A program made the translations under genes and the position numbers. Under the pieces are notes generated by a model. It saw only the letters and a program-made list of their open reading frames with translations. It searched no databases and had not been told where the DNA came from. A stretch of 64,000 bases of DNA from contig NW_004624743.1 in NCBI RefSeq assembly GCF_000247695.1, forward strand, positions 1,402,113-1,466,112, written 5' to 3'. Below, in pieces: positions 10,960 through 21,830 of this stretch (its first letter is position 1; each line of letters opens with the position of its first letter). This DNA is from Heterocephalus glaber (lineage: Eukaryota > Chordata > Mammalia > Rodentia > Bathyergidae).

Positions 10960-11768
10960 AAATTTTCTTTTATGGTACATTCCAACAGAGCACTTTCCTA
11001 AATCTTGGGAAATAGCAATCCACTTCCTTTGCACTATTTTTAAATATTTTAAAAGTCATATTTTAAACAATAATATTAAAATAAATTTAAACAAATACTT
11101 TTAATAATACTGCAAAGTAAATTTAAGCCAAAAAAGGCAAAATTCTGTATTCTGCAACTGAGTCCATGAAAATGCACCATGTTGACAGCAGCTTCCTGTA
11201 AAAACTTCACTATTAAATTACTCAAACATACCCTTCGCTTCAGTGAAGGAAGGGACGGCTGCGTCTTACTCTGAAGGGCGCTCTGGTCCTCTGGAGGGTA
11301 AGCAGTTGCTCAGTCTCACTGGGAGGCTGACCCCGAGGCACACTCAGCAGAGTGGCCTGCTTGGCCCGTGCAGGCCTCAGGCCCAGGCACCCTCCGCAGG
11401 GCAGCACTGGCTTGTGTGCTCCAAAGGGGCTGTGCAGCCTCGGAAGCATTTTAATTTTTATCATTGAGATTAAGAAAATTTGTGTTGAATTTATTTAAAC
11501 AGTTTAGTCTCAAATGCTTCCCGTGGGCAATTTCATTGGGGGATAATAATGATTCCTTCATCTGGGGCTAAGGAAAACTGTTTTCTTTTCAGTCTTTAGA
11601 GTGGATGTCATAAAGTATTTAAATCTAATTTAATTGGGTAGTTTTTCTTTCAAACAAAGTGCAAAGCATTACCCTAATCATTGACTTTTAAAATTAAGAT
11701 TATGAGACATGGATTTCTATTTGAAAAGAGAATAGGTAATGAATATAATCACTTCTCGCTCTTTCCTT
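10960..11768. other. Spacer (probable ANKRD34B intron), no exon seen
   Basis: AT-rich sequence with one GC-richer patch near 11.25-11.45 kb. No splice-bounded coding frame or named repeat was recognised. Confidence 0.45.
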
Positions 11769-11769
11769 T

Positions 11770-11845
11770 TGGTACTGAGGCTTGAACTTGAGACCTTTCA
11801 CCTGTGAGGCAGGTGTGGTGCAGCTGAGCTGCATCCCCGGCCCAG
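11770..11845 (-). repeat. ID-like SINE
   Basis: Reverse copy with GGTACTGAGGCTTGAACTTG and GAGCTGCATCCCCGGCCC. Diverged. Confidence 0.75.
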
Positions 11846-12232
11846 GTAATCACTTAACAGAGAGAGAGAAGCAACGAACAGAGAAGGAAGGAAGTGAGGA
11901 ACAGAGACAGAGGAGGACGACGGACGCTGATGATGCGAACATGAGCAGGTACCTGCTGTGCTCTGTGCAGCGGCCTCAGGCACTTGGGGACCAGAGGGGA
12001 CAGCAAGCCAGACCTGCCCTGGCCTGGGGGCGGGCAGGCTCTGCAGAGCAGGCCAGCTCAGAGGGGCAGGGGACATCAGGCTCTCCTGGGCTCTGACCAT
12101 GCCCGGGCAGCATCGCAGCAGGTGGCCCCGGGGTTCCTGTGGCAGAACACACGCTCCCCATTCTGCTCCTTCCTGGAGAATTTCAGGGCTTTCTATTTTT
12201 AAATTTTATTTATTTATTTATTTTTGTTTGTG

Positions 12233-12345
12233 TTTTTGAGGCAGGGTCTCCCTTTGTAGCCCAGGCTGGCCCGGAACTCACAGCGATCCTCCTCCCTCAG
12301 CCTCCCGAGTGCTGGGATTACAGGTGTGCGCCACCACGCCCGGCC
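12233..12345 (-). repeat. B1-like SINE
   Basis: Reverse B1 with GAGGCAGGGTCTCCCTTTG, GCTGGGATTACAGGTGTG and a CACGCCCGGCC end. Preceded by a TTTATTTATTTATT run, the complement of its A-rich tail. Confidence 0.92.
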
Positions 12346-12349
12346 TCAG

Positions 12350-13630
12350 GTCTTTTTAATAAACTCACCCAGCAGCACACACACACTCACAGGCAGTGAG
12401 CAAGTGAGTGGTGGTCTCCGAGTGGCCAGCCTGAGAGGGCCAGGGGAAAGCGGGGACCGACCCCAGGTGGGTTCTGGGTCCTCCACAGAGGCCGAGGCAG
12501 GAAGCCTTAGGCCTGGGCCAAGGCCGGCATGGAGGATGGACTGGAAAATAAGGAGGGGTGGGTGCAGGGCTGCAGAGAAGTGAGCGGTGACCCGGTCCAG
12601 GCCACTCCAATGTCCTGCTGGACCCAGAGCAGAAAGCTCGACACCCACATGGGAGGAGTGGCTGTCAGCCAGGTCTCCGTGACCTGCCTGCCCCCCACAG
12701 TGTGTGGGCCCCGTGACCCAGACAGGCCTGTCCCTGGGGACAGCGGGGCTCTGCTCTGAGGCCAAGGCCGAGGGCCTCGGGACCCAGGACAGCAGGTATG
12801 TTTGAGAGCAGAGGAGGAGCGACAGCGTGTCTGCTGGTTCACCCCTCTGAGGGGCCGCCTGCCCACCCCGCGCTGTTCCTCTCCTCTCAGAGGCGGCACT
12901 GCCCACCAGACGGGGTCTTGGGTGTCTGCCAGCAGCTCATTCCACACCCAGGCTTCAGGCAGGATCAGCTGCGTAGCCAGTCACGAGCAGACCCTCAAAA
13001 TCCAGAAAACAAGCCAGACCTCTTACATTCAAGATAGAGACCGGAACATGGCAAAAACGACTTGCAGGAAGCTGATGTTTGGTAGGAAAATGGAAGCTTC
13101 AAACGTTCAGGATTCTTAAAGACATGAGAAGATGTTTTCACCAGGACGTAAGAGGATCTTACACAAAAGGAACATCTGGAGAACACGAAAGGTAATGATG
13201 GGCTACGAGTCTGCAAAACTCAATCGAGGGGGAGACGCGGTGCTGATCAAATCTCTAACAGTGTCCAGCAACGAGAATGGGGGACATTGAGGGCCCTGGC
13301 CAGGACCTCCAACACCCACACGGTAAAAGACCCAGCAAGAAAACCCATGGGGTGAGCAGGGAGAAGAGACCGTGGGGAGAGCCAGGAGGACGTCCAGGCC
13401 CAAGGAGTGCGGGTGACCAAGCAGCAGCTGCCGCAGCGAGGAAGGGCGGACAGCATGGACCCAGCCCGGGACGCTCCCATCCACGTCCAGGACGCAGGTG
13501 GAGAGTCCGCATCTGGGCTCCGGGACCGAGGGTGAGTTGCACCGTGAAGGATGGAGGATTGGCACCCGCGTCCCACAGTCGTGTGACTTTCTGCTGGTTC
13601 TCCACCCTTCACCATGCTCCTCCTCACTGC
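12350..13630. other. Spacer, no gene seen
   Basis: GC-moderate sequence with overlapping shadow frames on both strands. No domain, splice pattern or named repeat is recognisable. Confidence 0.45.
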
Positions 13631-13639
13631 CCAGGCCCT

Positions 13640-13860
13640 GGCTTGCAAAGCCTCGGTCCTGAGTGTTTCCGTGGCACTGTTCTGGCCCGTTGTCCTGAAT
13701 TCACTCGAAACTGTCCTTTGCATGGTCAGTCTGACTTTGGGGAAGAGCCAGAAGTCACACGGTGCCAGGCCCGGGGAATGAGGTGGATGAGGGCCTAGCG
13801 TCACACTTGCACAAGCTCCCTTCCACTGGGTGGCCCTCGGCAGCCGCTGTCACCATGTTT
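13640..13860 (-). mobile_element. Mariner-type transposase fragment, broken (inverted-pair left arm)
   Basis: On the minus strand the frame contains HPPHSPGLAPCDFWLFPK, the conserved mariner/Tc1 C-terminal motif whose D is part of the catalytic triad (usually HPPYSPDLAPxDFxLFPKLK). The DNA just upstream on that strand aligns by eye with the copies at 18.24 and 39.64 kb. The frame degenerates after the motif. It is a decayed copy with no functional transposase. Confidence 0.75.
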
Positions 13861-13884
13861 TTGATCACACCTGATAAAGATCAC

Positions 13885-14060
13885 ACTGGGAAAGAGGGCT
13901 CTGGAGCGGTGCAGAAAGCGCCCAAATGGTGAGATGAGCGTACCCGAAGCCAGGGGAAGAGTTTTGACGTCTTTTACTGCAATAAGATCGGAACATTCGC
14001 TCTCTATTTCTCTCACACCTTGTAGCGGCGATGTTGCCCCTTAGCCATCTAGCTTTGTGC
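13885..14060 (+). mobile_element. Mariner-type element 3' fragment (inverted-pair right arm)
   Basis: This plus-strand piece, starting near GGAAAGAGGGCTCTGGAGC, closely resembles the downstream part of the 18.24 kb copy (GGAAAGAGGACTCTAGAGC, then a shared GCGAAGCC-like stretch). It faces away from the minus-strand fragment at 13640-13860, so two pieces of the same family lie in opposite orientation about 25 bases apart. Confidence 0.6.
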
Positions 14061-14379
14061 CCTCTACCAGTTCAAATGAGAACTTTTACTTAGTGATCGT
14101 TTATAATGGGAAGCAAGGGCGAAAGCGAAGGGAGTGATTCGCGTGTAAGAGAGGAGGGCCTCCGGGAGCGTGATCTGGGCTGCCAGAGGCCTCAGCCCAG
14201 TCCTGCCCTGCTGCCCGCCCGGGCCTGGACAGGGTGTGCAGCGTGCCAGGGAGCCCCACGGTCTCCTACACTATTCCATCTCCCACTGCTCTCATGCACA
14301 GACTGTCAGACGGCAGGATGCAGAAGAAAGAAAGCATAGGAGGCTGCGTAGCACGGGTTCCATTCCTAAAATCTACAGT

Positions 14380-14510
14380 CAGTGAGGCGTGGAGGCACAG
14401 GCCTGGGACCCCAGCACCCTGGAGGCTGAGGCAGGAGGATCACCCTGAGTTTGAGGCCGGCCTGGGCTACATAGCAAGACCTTGTCTCAAAAAACAGACA
14501 AAACAAACAA
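14380..14510 (+). repeat. B1-like SINE
   Basis: Forward B1 with GAGGCTGAGGCAGGAGGATC and CCTGGGCTACATAGCAAGAC, then an A-rich tail. Confidence 0.88.
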
Positions 14511-15080
14511 AAAGAATCACATGAGTGCTTTTTACCATACCCTTCACTTTCATCAATAGTGTGTGTGCCCACACCGCAGCCTGCAGGTGCAGTGCGCACT
14601 CCTGAAAGACGGAATTCCGAAGAAAAAACTGCTTCCTGTCCAGCTGGGTAAGGCCCGTGACAGCAAGCACAAGTACTCAGCAAACCCAGGCATGAACGCG
14701 GGAGTCAGCACGCGGGCCCCACGTCCCGCGATCGCGCCCATGACAGCTGCCCAGTGCCAGGCATACGCTGAAGGTAGAGCTTTGAGAGGCGCCAAGACAA
14801 ATGTGCTCATGTTTTTAGGTGCAGATGGGTTGAGGATCGCAAAGAAATCGGGAGATGTGAGCCAGAACACGGTACCAAACACAGAAACCACTTAGGGACT
14901 GCGATCCGAGAAACTGCACAGTAGCAACCACAAGGAAACAAGAACTGAGTGAAAAAAGACAGATACTGGCATAAGGACGAGCCGCCAGGTCCCGTGTTCA
15001 GTATTGTACCGTGGGATACTTTCTATTATTTGGGCAACTTGTTTTTTGTTGTATTTTGTTTATCTTTGTTTTGTTTTGTT
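14510..15080. other. Spacer, no gene seen
   Basis: An open frame covers about 14563-14895 on the plus strand, but it has no recognisable domain, no splice context and a competing minus-strand frame. Confidence 0.4.
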
Positions 15081-15245
15081 TTTCTGGTACTGGAGATTGA
15101 ACCCTGGGCCTTCGTACTGAGCTATATCTCTAGCCCTTTTTATTGTTTATTTTGAGCCAGGGTCTTGCAAAGTTAAACAGCCCAGGCTGGGCTTCGACTT
15201 GGAATTCTCCTGCCCCCGCCTCCCAGAGTGCCGGGATTGCAGAGA
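15081..15245 (-). repeat. B1-ID composite SINE
   Basis: Read on the minus strand, a B1 part (15148-15245) is followed directly by an ID-like part (15081-15140) lacking much of its middle. The same junction recurs at several loci in this window, so it looks like a dimeric SINE and not two chance insertions. Confidence 0.65.
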
Positions 15246-15471
15246 TAGAAGACTTCTGACTTTTCAGCCATCCTCGGGAAAGGCATCCTCCACCACAGCC
15301 TGGGTACTTCCTGGCACCAGGAGGCTCTGTCGGCTGGGTCGGCAGGGACCCCGAGGCCAAGCCCTTTCTCAGCCCTGAACACGATGGCAGAACTTCCCCA
15401 GGAGGCCAAGGGCACAGCCAGCAGGAACACAGCTCCATGAGGTCCGTGCTCCTTCGTTATTACACCTTCTT

Positions 15472-15556
15472 CTCAAGAAGCGGGCTCTCTGTGTCACCCA
15501 GGCTGGCTGTGAACTCCTGGGCTCAAGCGACCTCTTGGTCAGCCTCCCACGATAGA
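15472..15556 (-). repeat. B1-like SINE, diverged
   Basis: Contains TGTCACCCAGGCTGGCTGTG and TCAGCCTCCCACG in reverse B1 order. Truncated. Confidence 0.55.
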
Positions 15557-15895
15557 AGGGCCCAGGCAGGCGTCACTTGCCTGGACCTGCCCTTTCAAGC
15601 CGCTTGGTGTGCTCCCCTCTTACATGCCGCAGAGGAATTCTGGGACTCTTCAAACACTAGCTTTCTCAGAGAAAAAATCATCAGCGACCTTACGGTCGGA
15701 ATGTATAGCACATGCTCTGGCTCCGAGGGCCCCGGAAGCAGCCCCACGGGATTAGTTCTCTGTCCCTGGCTCTTTGACCTGCTCACCAAAGTGCTGATGG
15801 CTAGGCCTGGCTCCCTTCATCTTCAGAGCCAAACCTGCTTCTGATGAAAGTCATTTCTGCCTGGAGTGTCCTTTCCTCCCGCCTCTCTCTCGTTT

Positions 15896-16010
15896 TCTGA
15901 GTCAGGGTCTCACTACGCAGCCCAGGGTGGCCTGGAAGTTGAAGCAGCCCTCCCGCCTCAGCCTCCCGAGTGCTGGGATCACAGGCCGTGCCCTGCTGGG
16001 CTCTGGTATT
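15896..16010 (-). repeat. B1-like SINE
   Basis: Reverse B1 with GAGTCAGGGTCTCACTACG, CCTCAGCCTCCCGAGTGC and GGGATCACAGG. Confidence 0.85.
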
Positions 16011-16269
16011 GCCAACACCTGGCCTGCCACTCTGCTGTAACTCTCTTCTAAGCAACTCCCCCGTCGGGCTCGTGGCCCACACAGAGCTCAGGGTCGGCCA
16101 GGCCCAGACTCCAGCCTGAGCTCTCGGGGGCCTGGGTGCATCTTGGGGCCCTCCCCATGCTGTAAGAATCCCACCACACCCCCATGTGGGCGTGGAGAGG
16201 ACCGGGTGCTACACCTACACCACCTTCCTGTGGTCCTTCTCGTCTATCTCAGAATTCAGCCTTCTCTCT

Positions 16270-16390
16270 CAGACAGTCACGTCTGGCCTATAATCCAGGA
16301 CTCAAGAGGCTGAGGCAGGAGGATTGCCTCAAGCTCAAGGCCAGCCTGGGCTACACGGTGAGACCCTATCTCAAAAACAAAAACATAACC
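16270..16390 (+). repeat. B1-like SINE
   Basis: Forward B1 with AGAGGCTGAGGCAGGAGG, CCAGCCTGGGCTACACGG and an A-rich tail. Confidence 0.8.
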
Positions 16391-16475
16391 CCCCCCACAA
16401 CCAGGTCTTAATCCACAGCCTGCTTAAATAACAGATAAAATATTGGAAATCGTTTTAGACTGTCAATAATGTTTG

Positions 16476-16568
16476 TTGTTTGGGTTTTTTTTTTTGGTAA
16501 CAGCGATCAAACTCAGGACCTTGCGCTTTCCAGGCGGGCAGCGACACCACTGAGCTAAATCCCCGGCC
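16476..16568 (-). repeat. ID-like SINE with long target-site duplication
   Basis: Reverse copy with GATCAAACTCAGGACC and CACTGAGCTAAATCCCCGG. CTGTCAATAATGTTTG flanks both ends exactly, a clear 16-base target-site duplication and evidence of a relatively recent L1-driven insertion. Confidence 0.93.
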
Positions 16569-17163
16569 CTGTCAATAATGTTTGGTAAACACTCATGGAC
16601 TGTAACAAGTGGAAACCAGGAGAAACATGTCCTTTCCATGCCCTTCCTCCTAATTTCTGAGTACCCTAATTCCAGCACGATTGAGAGATCTCCTCTGCCA
16701 TCAAGCAGCACACGCGGCCTGGGTGCCCGGGGCAGAGAGCCTTTCACTGTTCAGCACAAGCCTCGGTGCCTCTCTCGCTCCCAGGATCCCCCCACAATTT
16801 TAGCGATTTAGTTTGCTTTTTTTAAAAGACAAAAAGAGATTTGTACTCTGGGGATTCGTACTCCTGGGATCAGCCCTGGAGGAGGGCAGACGGGGCAGGC
16901 CCTCGTGGGCAGGGAGTGCAGGAAGTCCAGCCCCCAGAGCCCGGGCATCACAGGAAGTGGTGAGAGCCTGTAGCCAGGGCCTCGGAACTGCCCCACCCGG
17001 GGACCGAAAGCCTCTTTCCCAGCAGGAAAGCAAGGGCGCAGAAAGGCAGTGCTGGGACCGGGCGAAGGGCAGTGCGGGGAGGCCTGCGGAGAAGGGAAGT
17101 AGGGAAAGAAGTCAAAAGCACCTCGTCTCAGAGTCGGGCTCCTACCAGACGGACCCCTGCCAA

Positions 17164-17499
17164 GGCTGGGGTGTGGTGCACGCCTGTGATCCCGGCTGCC
17201 TGTGTGACTAAGGCGGGAGGATCGCAAGTTGAGGCCAGTCTGGGCAACATCGTGAGACCCTGTCTCAGAATTGTGAAATAAAAGGGCTGAGAATGCACCT
17301 CAGTGCTCCCTGGGTTCAAACTGGGCTTGGTGGCACACCTGTAAGTCCAGTACCCTGGGAGGCTGAGGCAGGAGGATTGCAGGTTCAAGCCCAGCCTGGG
17401 CAAGCAATTTAGCAATTTAGCAAAACCCTGTCTCAAAAAAAGGTGGGGGATTCTGGATGTAGCTCAGTGCAAAGGCCCTGGATCCAAGTCCCAGTACCA

Positions 17500-17500
<1 letters not shown>
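17164..17500 (+). repeat. Two B1-ID composite SINEs in tandem
   Basis: The first B1 (17164-17278) is followed by a degenerate ID part (17283-17326). A second B1 (17327-17440) is followed by an ID part (17444-17500) containing GATGTAGCTCAGTGC and a B-box-like TCCAAGTCCC. The repeated B1-then-ID order supports a dimeric SINE family. Confidence 0.7.
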
Positions 17501-17545
<45 letters not shown>

Positions 17546-17546
17546 G
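17501..17546 (+). repeat. (AAT)n microsatellite at a SINE tail
   Basis: About 15 uninterrupted ATA/AAT units directly follow the 3' end of the composite SINE, so the microsatellite probably grew from its A-rich tail. Confidence 0.9.
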
Positions 17547-17907
17547 CAGCAACAGCAACAACCCACTGGTAAGTGATGGATTTCAAACTGTCACATGTTC
17601 ACCCTTGCAGCCACCAGGTGGAAGCAGAAGGTTACCTGGGTCACTCTTCCCGGCCCACGCTTCACCTCTTCTGTCCTTGGATGGGTTTCTGCTGGTTCCT
17701 AGAGAAGGAAATGGAAGCTTCGTAGAGTCGCTAACCACCAAGGGTTGTCACCAGTTCGCTCCCACTCGGGGGTCAGGTTTCTAAATTCCTTGCTGGGAAA
17801 TCCCTGCTGCATCTGCCCGGTTTGTCAGGACTCACCCATCTCGAGTTTGTAAAAGTGCCTGGGGCAGTTCCTGCAGGTAGCAGCCTGTGCGCTTGTGTGT
17901 GCCCGAG

Positions 17908-17940
17908 TATGTGTGTGTGTGTGTGTGTGCGCGCGCGCGT
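17908..17940. repeat. Alternating (TG)n(CG)n tract
   Basis: About ten TG units run directly into about five CG units. Alternating purine-pyrimidine of this kind is a classical Z-DNA-forming sequence. Confidence 0.85.
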
Positions 17941-18242
17941 GGCTCTGCCGGATGGAGTCTGCCCTGGCACCTGCAGGGCTGCAGCCTCACGTCTGCACAA
18001 GGAGCCCGGGCAGACGGCTGGGCATCTACACGGCCACCCACTGGGCCTGCGCTGCAGGGCCAAGTACAGGGAGAGTGAGGAGTACAGCATGTGTTTATAA
18101 ACAAAATCCAGTGAAAGACCGGGCCACGAATCCCCCAAGGCCCACCCCTCGCCTCCGACACACTGATCCTGTGCTTCTTCCACTTTCTGCAGCAGCTCTG
18201 GAGTGCTAGTTCCTGGGTGTCTTCATGAGGTCTGGTCAAAAT

Positions 18243-18560
18243 TATAGTGACTGCTGCTGCCAAGCACCCTGCAGCGGAAGGAGGCAGCTCATGAAAACAT
18301 GACGCTGTGTCCTCACCCATCGAATTCACCGGGTCTGCTCCCGGGACTTCTGGCTCCTCCCCAAAGTCAAAATGACCATGGAAGGGAAATGTTTTTAATG
18401 GAATCTAGACTCTGAGGCAGCCAGGACAGTGCAGCTAAAGACACCCAGGAAAGAGGACTCTAGAGCTGCTGCAGGAAGTGGCAAGACTGGTGGGTTGAGT
18501 GTGTGCGAAGCCCGGGAGGGACTGAGGAGATTCGTGGTAACATGCCTTCTCCTGTGATAG
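18243..18560 (+). mobile_element. Mariner-type element, broken copy
   Basis: A frame with NMTLCPHP precedes a frameshift, after which RDFWLLPKVKMTMEGKCF continues. This matches the mariner NMT..PHPP....DFwLfPKlKmtmkGk pattern. Frameshifts and stops show that it is dead. It aligns by eye with the fragments at 13.64-14.06 and 39.64 kb. Confidence 0.75.
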
Positions 18561-18599
18561 ATTTTTAAATGTAAAAATTCACCTTATTTTCACACAGGC

Positions 18600-19160
18600 T
18601 TCTGCATCCTTTGTCCTAGGGCCCCTTACCCCAGCGAGCAGCTTCCATGGAGGGGATCTGCCCCTCACAGCTGGCCTGTGTGGCTCCCCAGTTGGCAGAC
18701 CGGGCTGAGGCTCTTTGAAGCCAGTCCGTGGTGACAGCCTGGCCCTCTCTGGTCTCCCTTCCCCGGGCAGCAGCCCCGCTCTGTCTGCCTCTCCTCTCGC
18801 TCCCGGGACGTGCTCCCTGCCGCACGGCGCTGTCTGGCTCAGAGGCCAGGCGGAGGGACAGCTGCACAGAAGGGTTTGAAGATCAAACCCCGGTCTCTGC
18901 CCCCACCCGGGACGCGGGCTTTCGGACTCCCCTCACCCACCTGTGGGAGCGCAGGCTCAGTCCCTCACCTCTGGCCTGGGGACCGCATCTACCTGAGCTG
19001 GATGCTCTGCAGGCTCTGAAAACCCGGAGGACACTGCCCTGAAGGATGCAGTGCGAGTCCAGCTCTAAGCACCAAGCACAGGTCCGAGCACCTGAGCCAC
19101 CTGGGCTGAGGTTCCTGGCCACGGGTTCTTGCCCTTTCTGTTGGCACCAGGGTCCCGGGG
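18600..19160. other. Spacer upstream of the CpG island, no gene seen
   Basis: GC-rich with shadow frames on both strands. No splice-supported exon recognised. Confidence 0.4.
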
Positions 19161-19162
19161 CC

Positions 19163-19236
19163 TGGCTGGGGGATAGCTCAGGGGTAGGGGCTTGCCTGAC
19201 ATGCACAGGCCGGGGTTCGAGTCCCAGTGCCACCAG
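19163..19236 (+). repeat. ID-like SINE, older subtype
   Basis: GGGGGATAGCTCAGGGG and GGGGTTCGAGTCCCAG give A and B boxes. No clear A tail. Confidence 0.75.
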
Positions 19237-19379
19237 AGAAGGTTCCTGCAGAGCCTGCCGGAAGGCTCCAGGCCCTGACAGTCGGCAGCAGGTGCCCCTC
19301 CCTTGTCCTGGGCACCTCCTGCCTCCCTCACAGGGCTCTGCACTGTCACCCGCGGGGCGATGTTCACCTCCCGGCCTGT

Positions 19380-20290
19380 GGACCCAAGGGCAGCGAGGCT
19401 GAGCAGCCCAGGCAGGCGGGAGGCCTGGGCCAGGGAAGGGTCCGGGCGGGACCGGCCCAGGCCAGCAGCGGAGGGCCCAGGCGGAACCAGGGTGGACCCG
19501 GCCGTCCCGGAAGCCGACGGCCCTGCGCCCCGCTGAGGAGCCGAGAACCGCCGCTCCCCGGCTCCCGGGAGTCCCGCCGCAGGGAGGGGAGAGGCGGACA
19601 CAGACCTGCGCCTCTGCGGAGCCCGGCTCCGGCTGCGAGGGTGCCTCGGCCCCAGGTCCTCCTCCGGGGGCGCGACAGCCCGAGGTGCGGCGGAGAAGCG
19701 CGGAGCAAGGTGACTGGCGGGGATGGCAAGGGCAGGGGAAGGGACAGGGACAATGAAGGGCAGGGAAGGCGCGGGTACCAGGTGATGGAGCGCAGGGCAG
19801 GGCGGGGCGCGCCGCCCGGGAGGCCGAGGCGGGAAGGTCTCACCAGGTCCCGACGACGACGTGCGGCGCCCTCGGTCCCCTCCACCGCCCCGCTGTCACC
19901 GGCCACCCCCGCCTGCGCCCCGGGGGCAGAGCAGACGAAGAGAGCGGCGCCCGCACCCTCTCTCCCGAGCCCGCCGCCTCGGGCCCCAGCAACGCCGGCG
20001 CGGACCGCGGGGACCACCGCAGGCAGCGCGGCCTGGGAGCCCGGGCCCTGGCCAGTCGCCGCCCCTCTCCCCAGGGTCCCCGCGGCCGCGCAGCCGGCGC
20101 CGCCCGACCTGGACGCGCGACCTCGAGGGCAGCCGCACCGCACTGCTCGGACCTGGAGCCGAGGCTGCAGTCTGCGGTGGGGCTGGGGCTGGGGACCCGG
20201 CGACTGAGCTCCGCCCACGCCCGCCCGGCCACGCCCCCAGGGCTGGGCGGCGGCCACTATCGGGGGTTGGGGGGGTCCCTGTGCCCCAGT
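19380..20290 (-). promoter_or_regulatory. ANKRD34B: CpG island, probable ANKRD34B promoter / first exon region
   Basis: About 0.9 kb of very GC-rich DNA with dense CpG, in contrast to the SINE-rich sequence on both sides. The ANKRD34B coding exon begins just inside a splice acceptor at 10.3 kb, and in human the gene's start lies roughly 10 kb upstream of its coding exon. This island is 9-10 kb upstream here. Long open frames across it on both strands reflect low stop-codon density in GC-rich DNA, not protein genes. I cannot place the exact start site or the untranslated exon. Confidence 0.55.
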
Positions 20291-20337
20291 GGCTGTGCCG
20301 CAAGCCCGTGCGTGTGCTCGCGGACGTGGACCTGTAC

Positions 20338-20580
20338 GTGGGGGGTGCGTGTGTGTAGATGTGTGCATGTGCGTGCGTGCCTGTGGATGTGTGTGGATCT
20401 GCGTGTGTGCGTGCCTGTATGTGTGCACGTGTGTGTGTGCCCGCGTGCGCATGCATCGTGTGTGCGCGTGGACATGTATGCCGGGGTGCGTGCACGTGTG
20501 TGTGGACGTATGTATGCGCGTGCAGATGTGTGGGTGTGCACGCACGTGTGCCCGTGTGTATACGTGTGCGCGCACACACT
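20338..20580. repeat. GT/GC-rich alternating purine-pyrimidine minisatellite-like tract
   Basis: About 240 bases of imperfect GTGTGTGCGTGC-type sequence at the edge of the CpG island, likely prone to Z-DNA. It yields meaningless Cys/Val/His/Thr-rich frames on both strands. Confidence 0.85.
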
Positions 20581-20975
20581 CCCCTGCCCCCTTGCACAGG
20601 GACCCATGCCTTCTGCCACCGGGAGTCTTCGTGTTTAATGTGAACCGAGCACACCTGTGAATCCCTGAAGCTAGTAACACTCAGGCTCTGGCGCCGGGTT
20701 GTGGCCTCTTCCGCCCTCCACCATTCAGCTTCTGACACCTGCAGGGGCGTCGGGACACAGAGGGCGAGGAGAGACCCACTGGAGCACGCGGGCAGAGGAC
20801 AGCGAGGCCCAGACGGGGTGCTGGTGCCCGAGCCCCACTTCTGCCTCGCCGCCCTGTCCACCCCAGGGCTGGGCAAGGTCTTTCACAGCAGCGTGAGCGC
20901 CCTACTTGCCGGTTGCTGGGCCGGGGACACCATTGAGTGCGACACTAGAGAAGGGGTCGCCCCATCGGGGAGCGC

Positions 20976-21420
20976 TGTGGTCTGAATGCGTCCCCCCAAG
21001 TCCCTGTGTGGACACTTAGCTGCCAGGGAGAGGACAGGAGGTGACCGGGGGCGAGGCGTGTGGTCTGCTGTCCTGCCCGGGGGACACAGCCCGCCTCTGA
21101 CTCCTGAGGGCGCGCAGCATGGCAGCATCCGGGCATGGAGGCCCTGCCCTGCCCACTCGCCGAACCTGTCCTCCTGGCCGCCAGAACAGTGACACACTCA
21201 TACCTGTTGGCGGCAGCAGGAAGACAGCAGCGCCCCATTTTCTACCACGGCGCGCCACGTCCCTGTCGGTCGCCAGCTCTGGGGCTGACCTGTCCCCCGG
21301 TGGAGGGGAACTGTGAGGAGTGGCGCCCCCCAGGAGGGGCTGAGGGAAGGCTGGGGCGGGTGTCCGAGGCCCCGCCGTATCTGGGGAGATGCTCCCCGCA
21401 GGCCACTGGTATCTGAGTGT
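20976..21420 (+). repeat. Probable MaLR-type LTR fragment
   Basis: The start resembles the GTTTGAATGTGTCCCC / GTGTGGAAACTTAG pattern of mammalian MaLR LTRs (here GTCTGAATGCGTCCCCCC, then GTGTGGACACTTAG). Assigned by eye. Confidence 0.45.
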
Positions 21421-21465
21421 GAAAGGAAGACGGCCTGATTCAGTCTGTTTCTAGATTGGTTGCGT

Positions 21466-21830
21466 TCTGCATCCGAGGTCCCCTGAGCCTCACGTGACCG
21501 TGGGCGGGGCTTTGGGGAGGTGACGGGATCCTGGGGGGGTGGCACCGACAGGTAGACCAGTCCACCTCTGCGCTTACAGCCGAGCGTGCAGTTGGGAGGT
21601 GGGGCGGGACGGGGGGGAGGGGCAACGGGGCGTGGCCTGGCCACGGTCCTCCCCCTCCTCAGTTCCCCCTTCCCCCTCTGCTTCCGGTCCCCACGCCTTG
21701 AGCAGCTCTCCTCCGGGCCCCTGCCATGCCGTCCTGCCTTGGGGCCAGCAGCTATGGTTTGAAGCCTCTCCTTTTAGTCCCAAGTGTCAGGTATTTTGTC
21801 CTCGTGGCAAGGAAAGTTGAGTAAGACAGG
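21466..21830 (+). repeat. Possible second MaLR-type LTR fragment
   Basis: Contains GGGGCTTTGGGGAGGTGACG and a later CTATGGTTTGAAGCC, both like MaLR LTR segments. Weakly supported. Confidence 0.3.

Noticed and set aside
19227..20876. Very long overlapping frames on both strands over the CpG island and GT/GC tract
   Set aside because: Low stop density in GC-rich DNA and simple-repeat peptides (Cys/Val or His/Thr rich). No domain.
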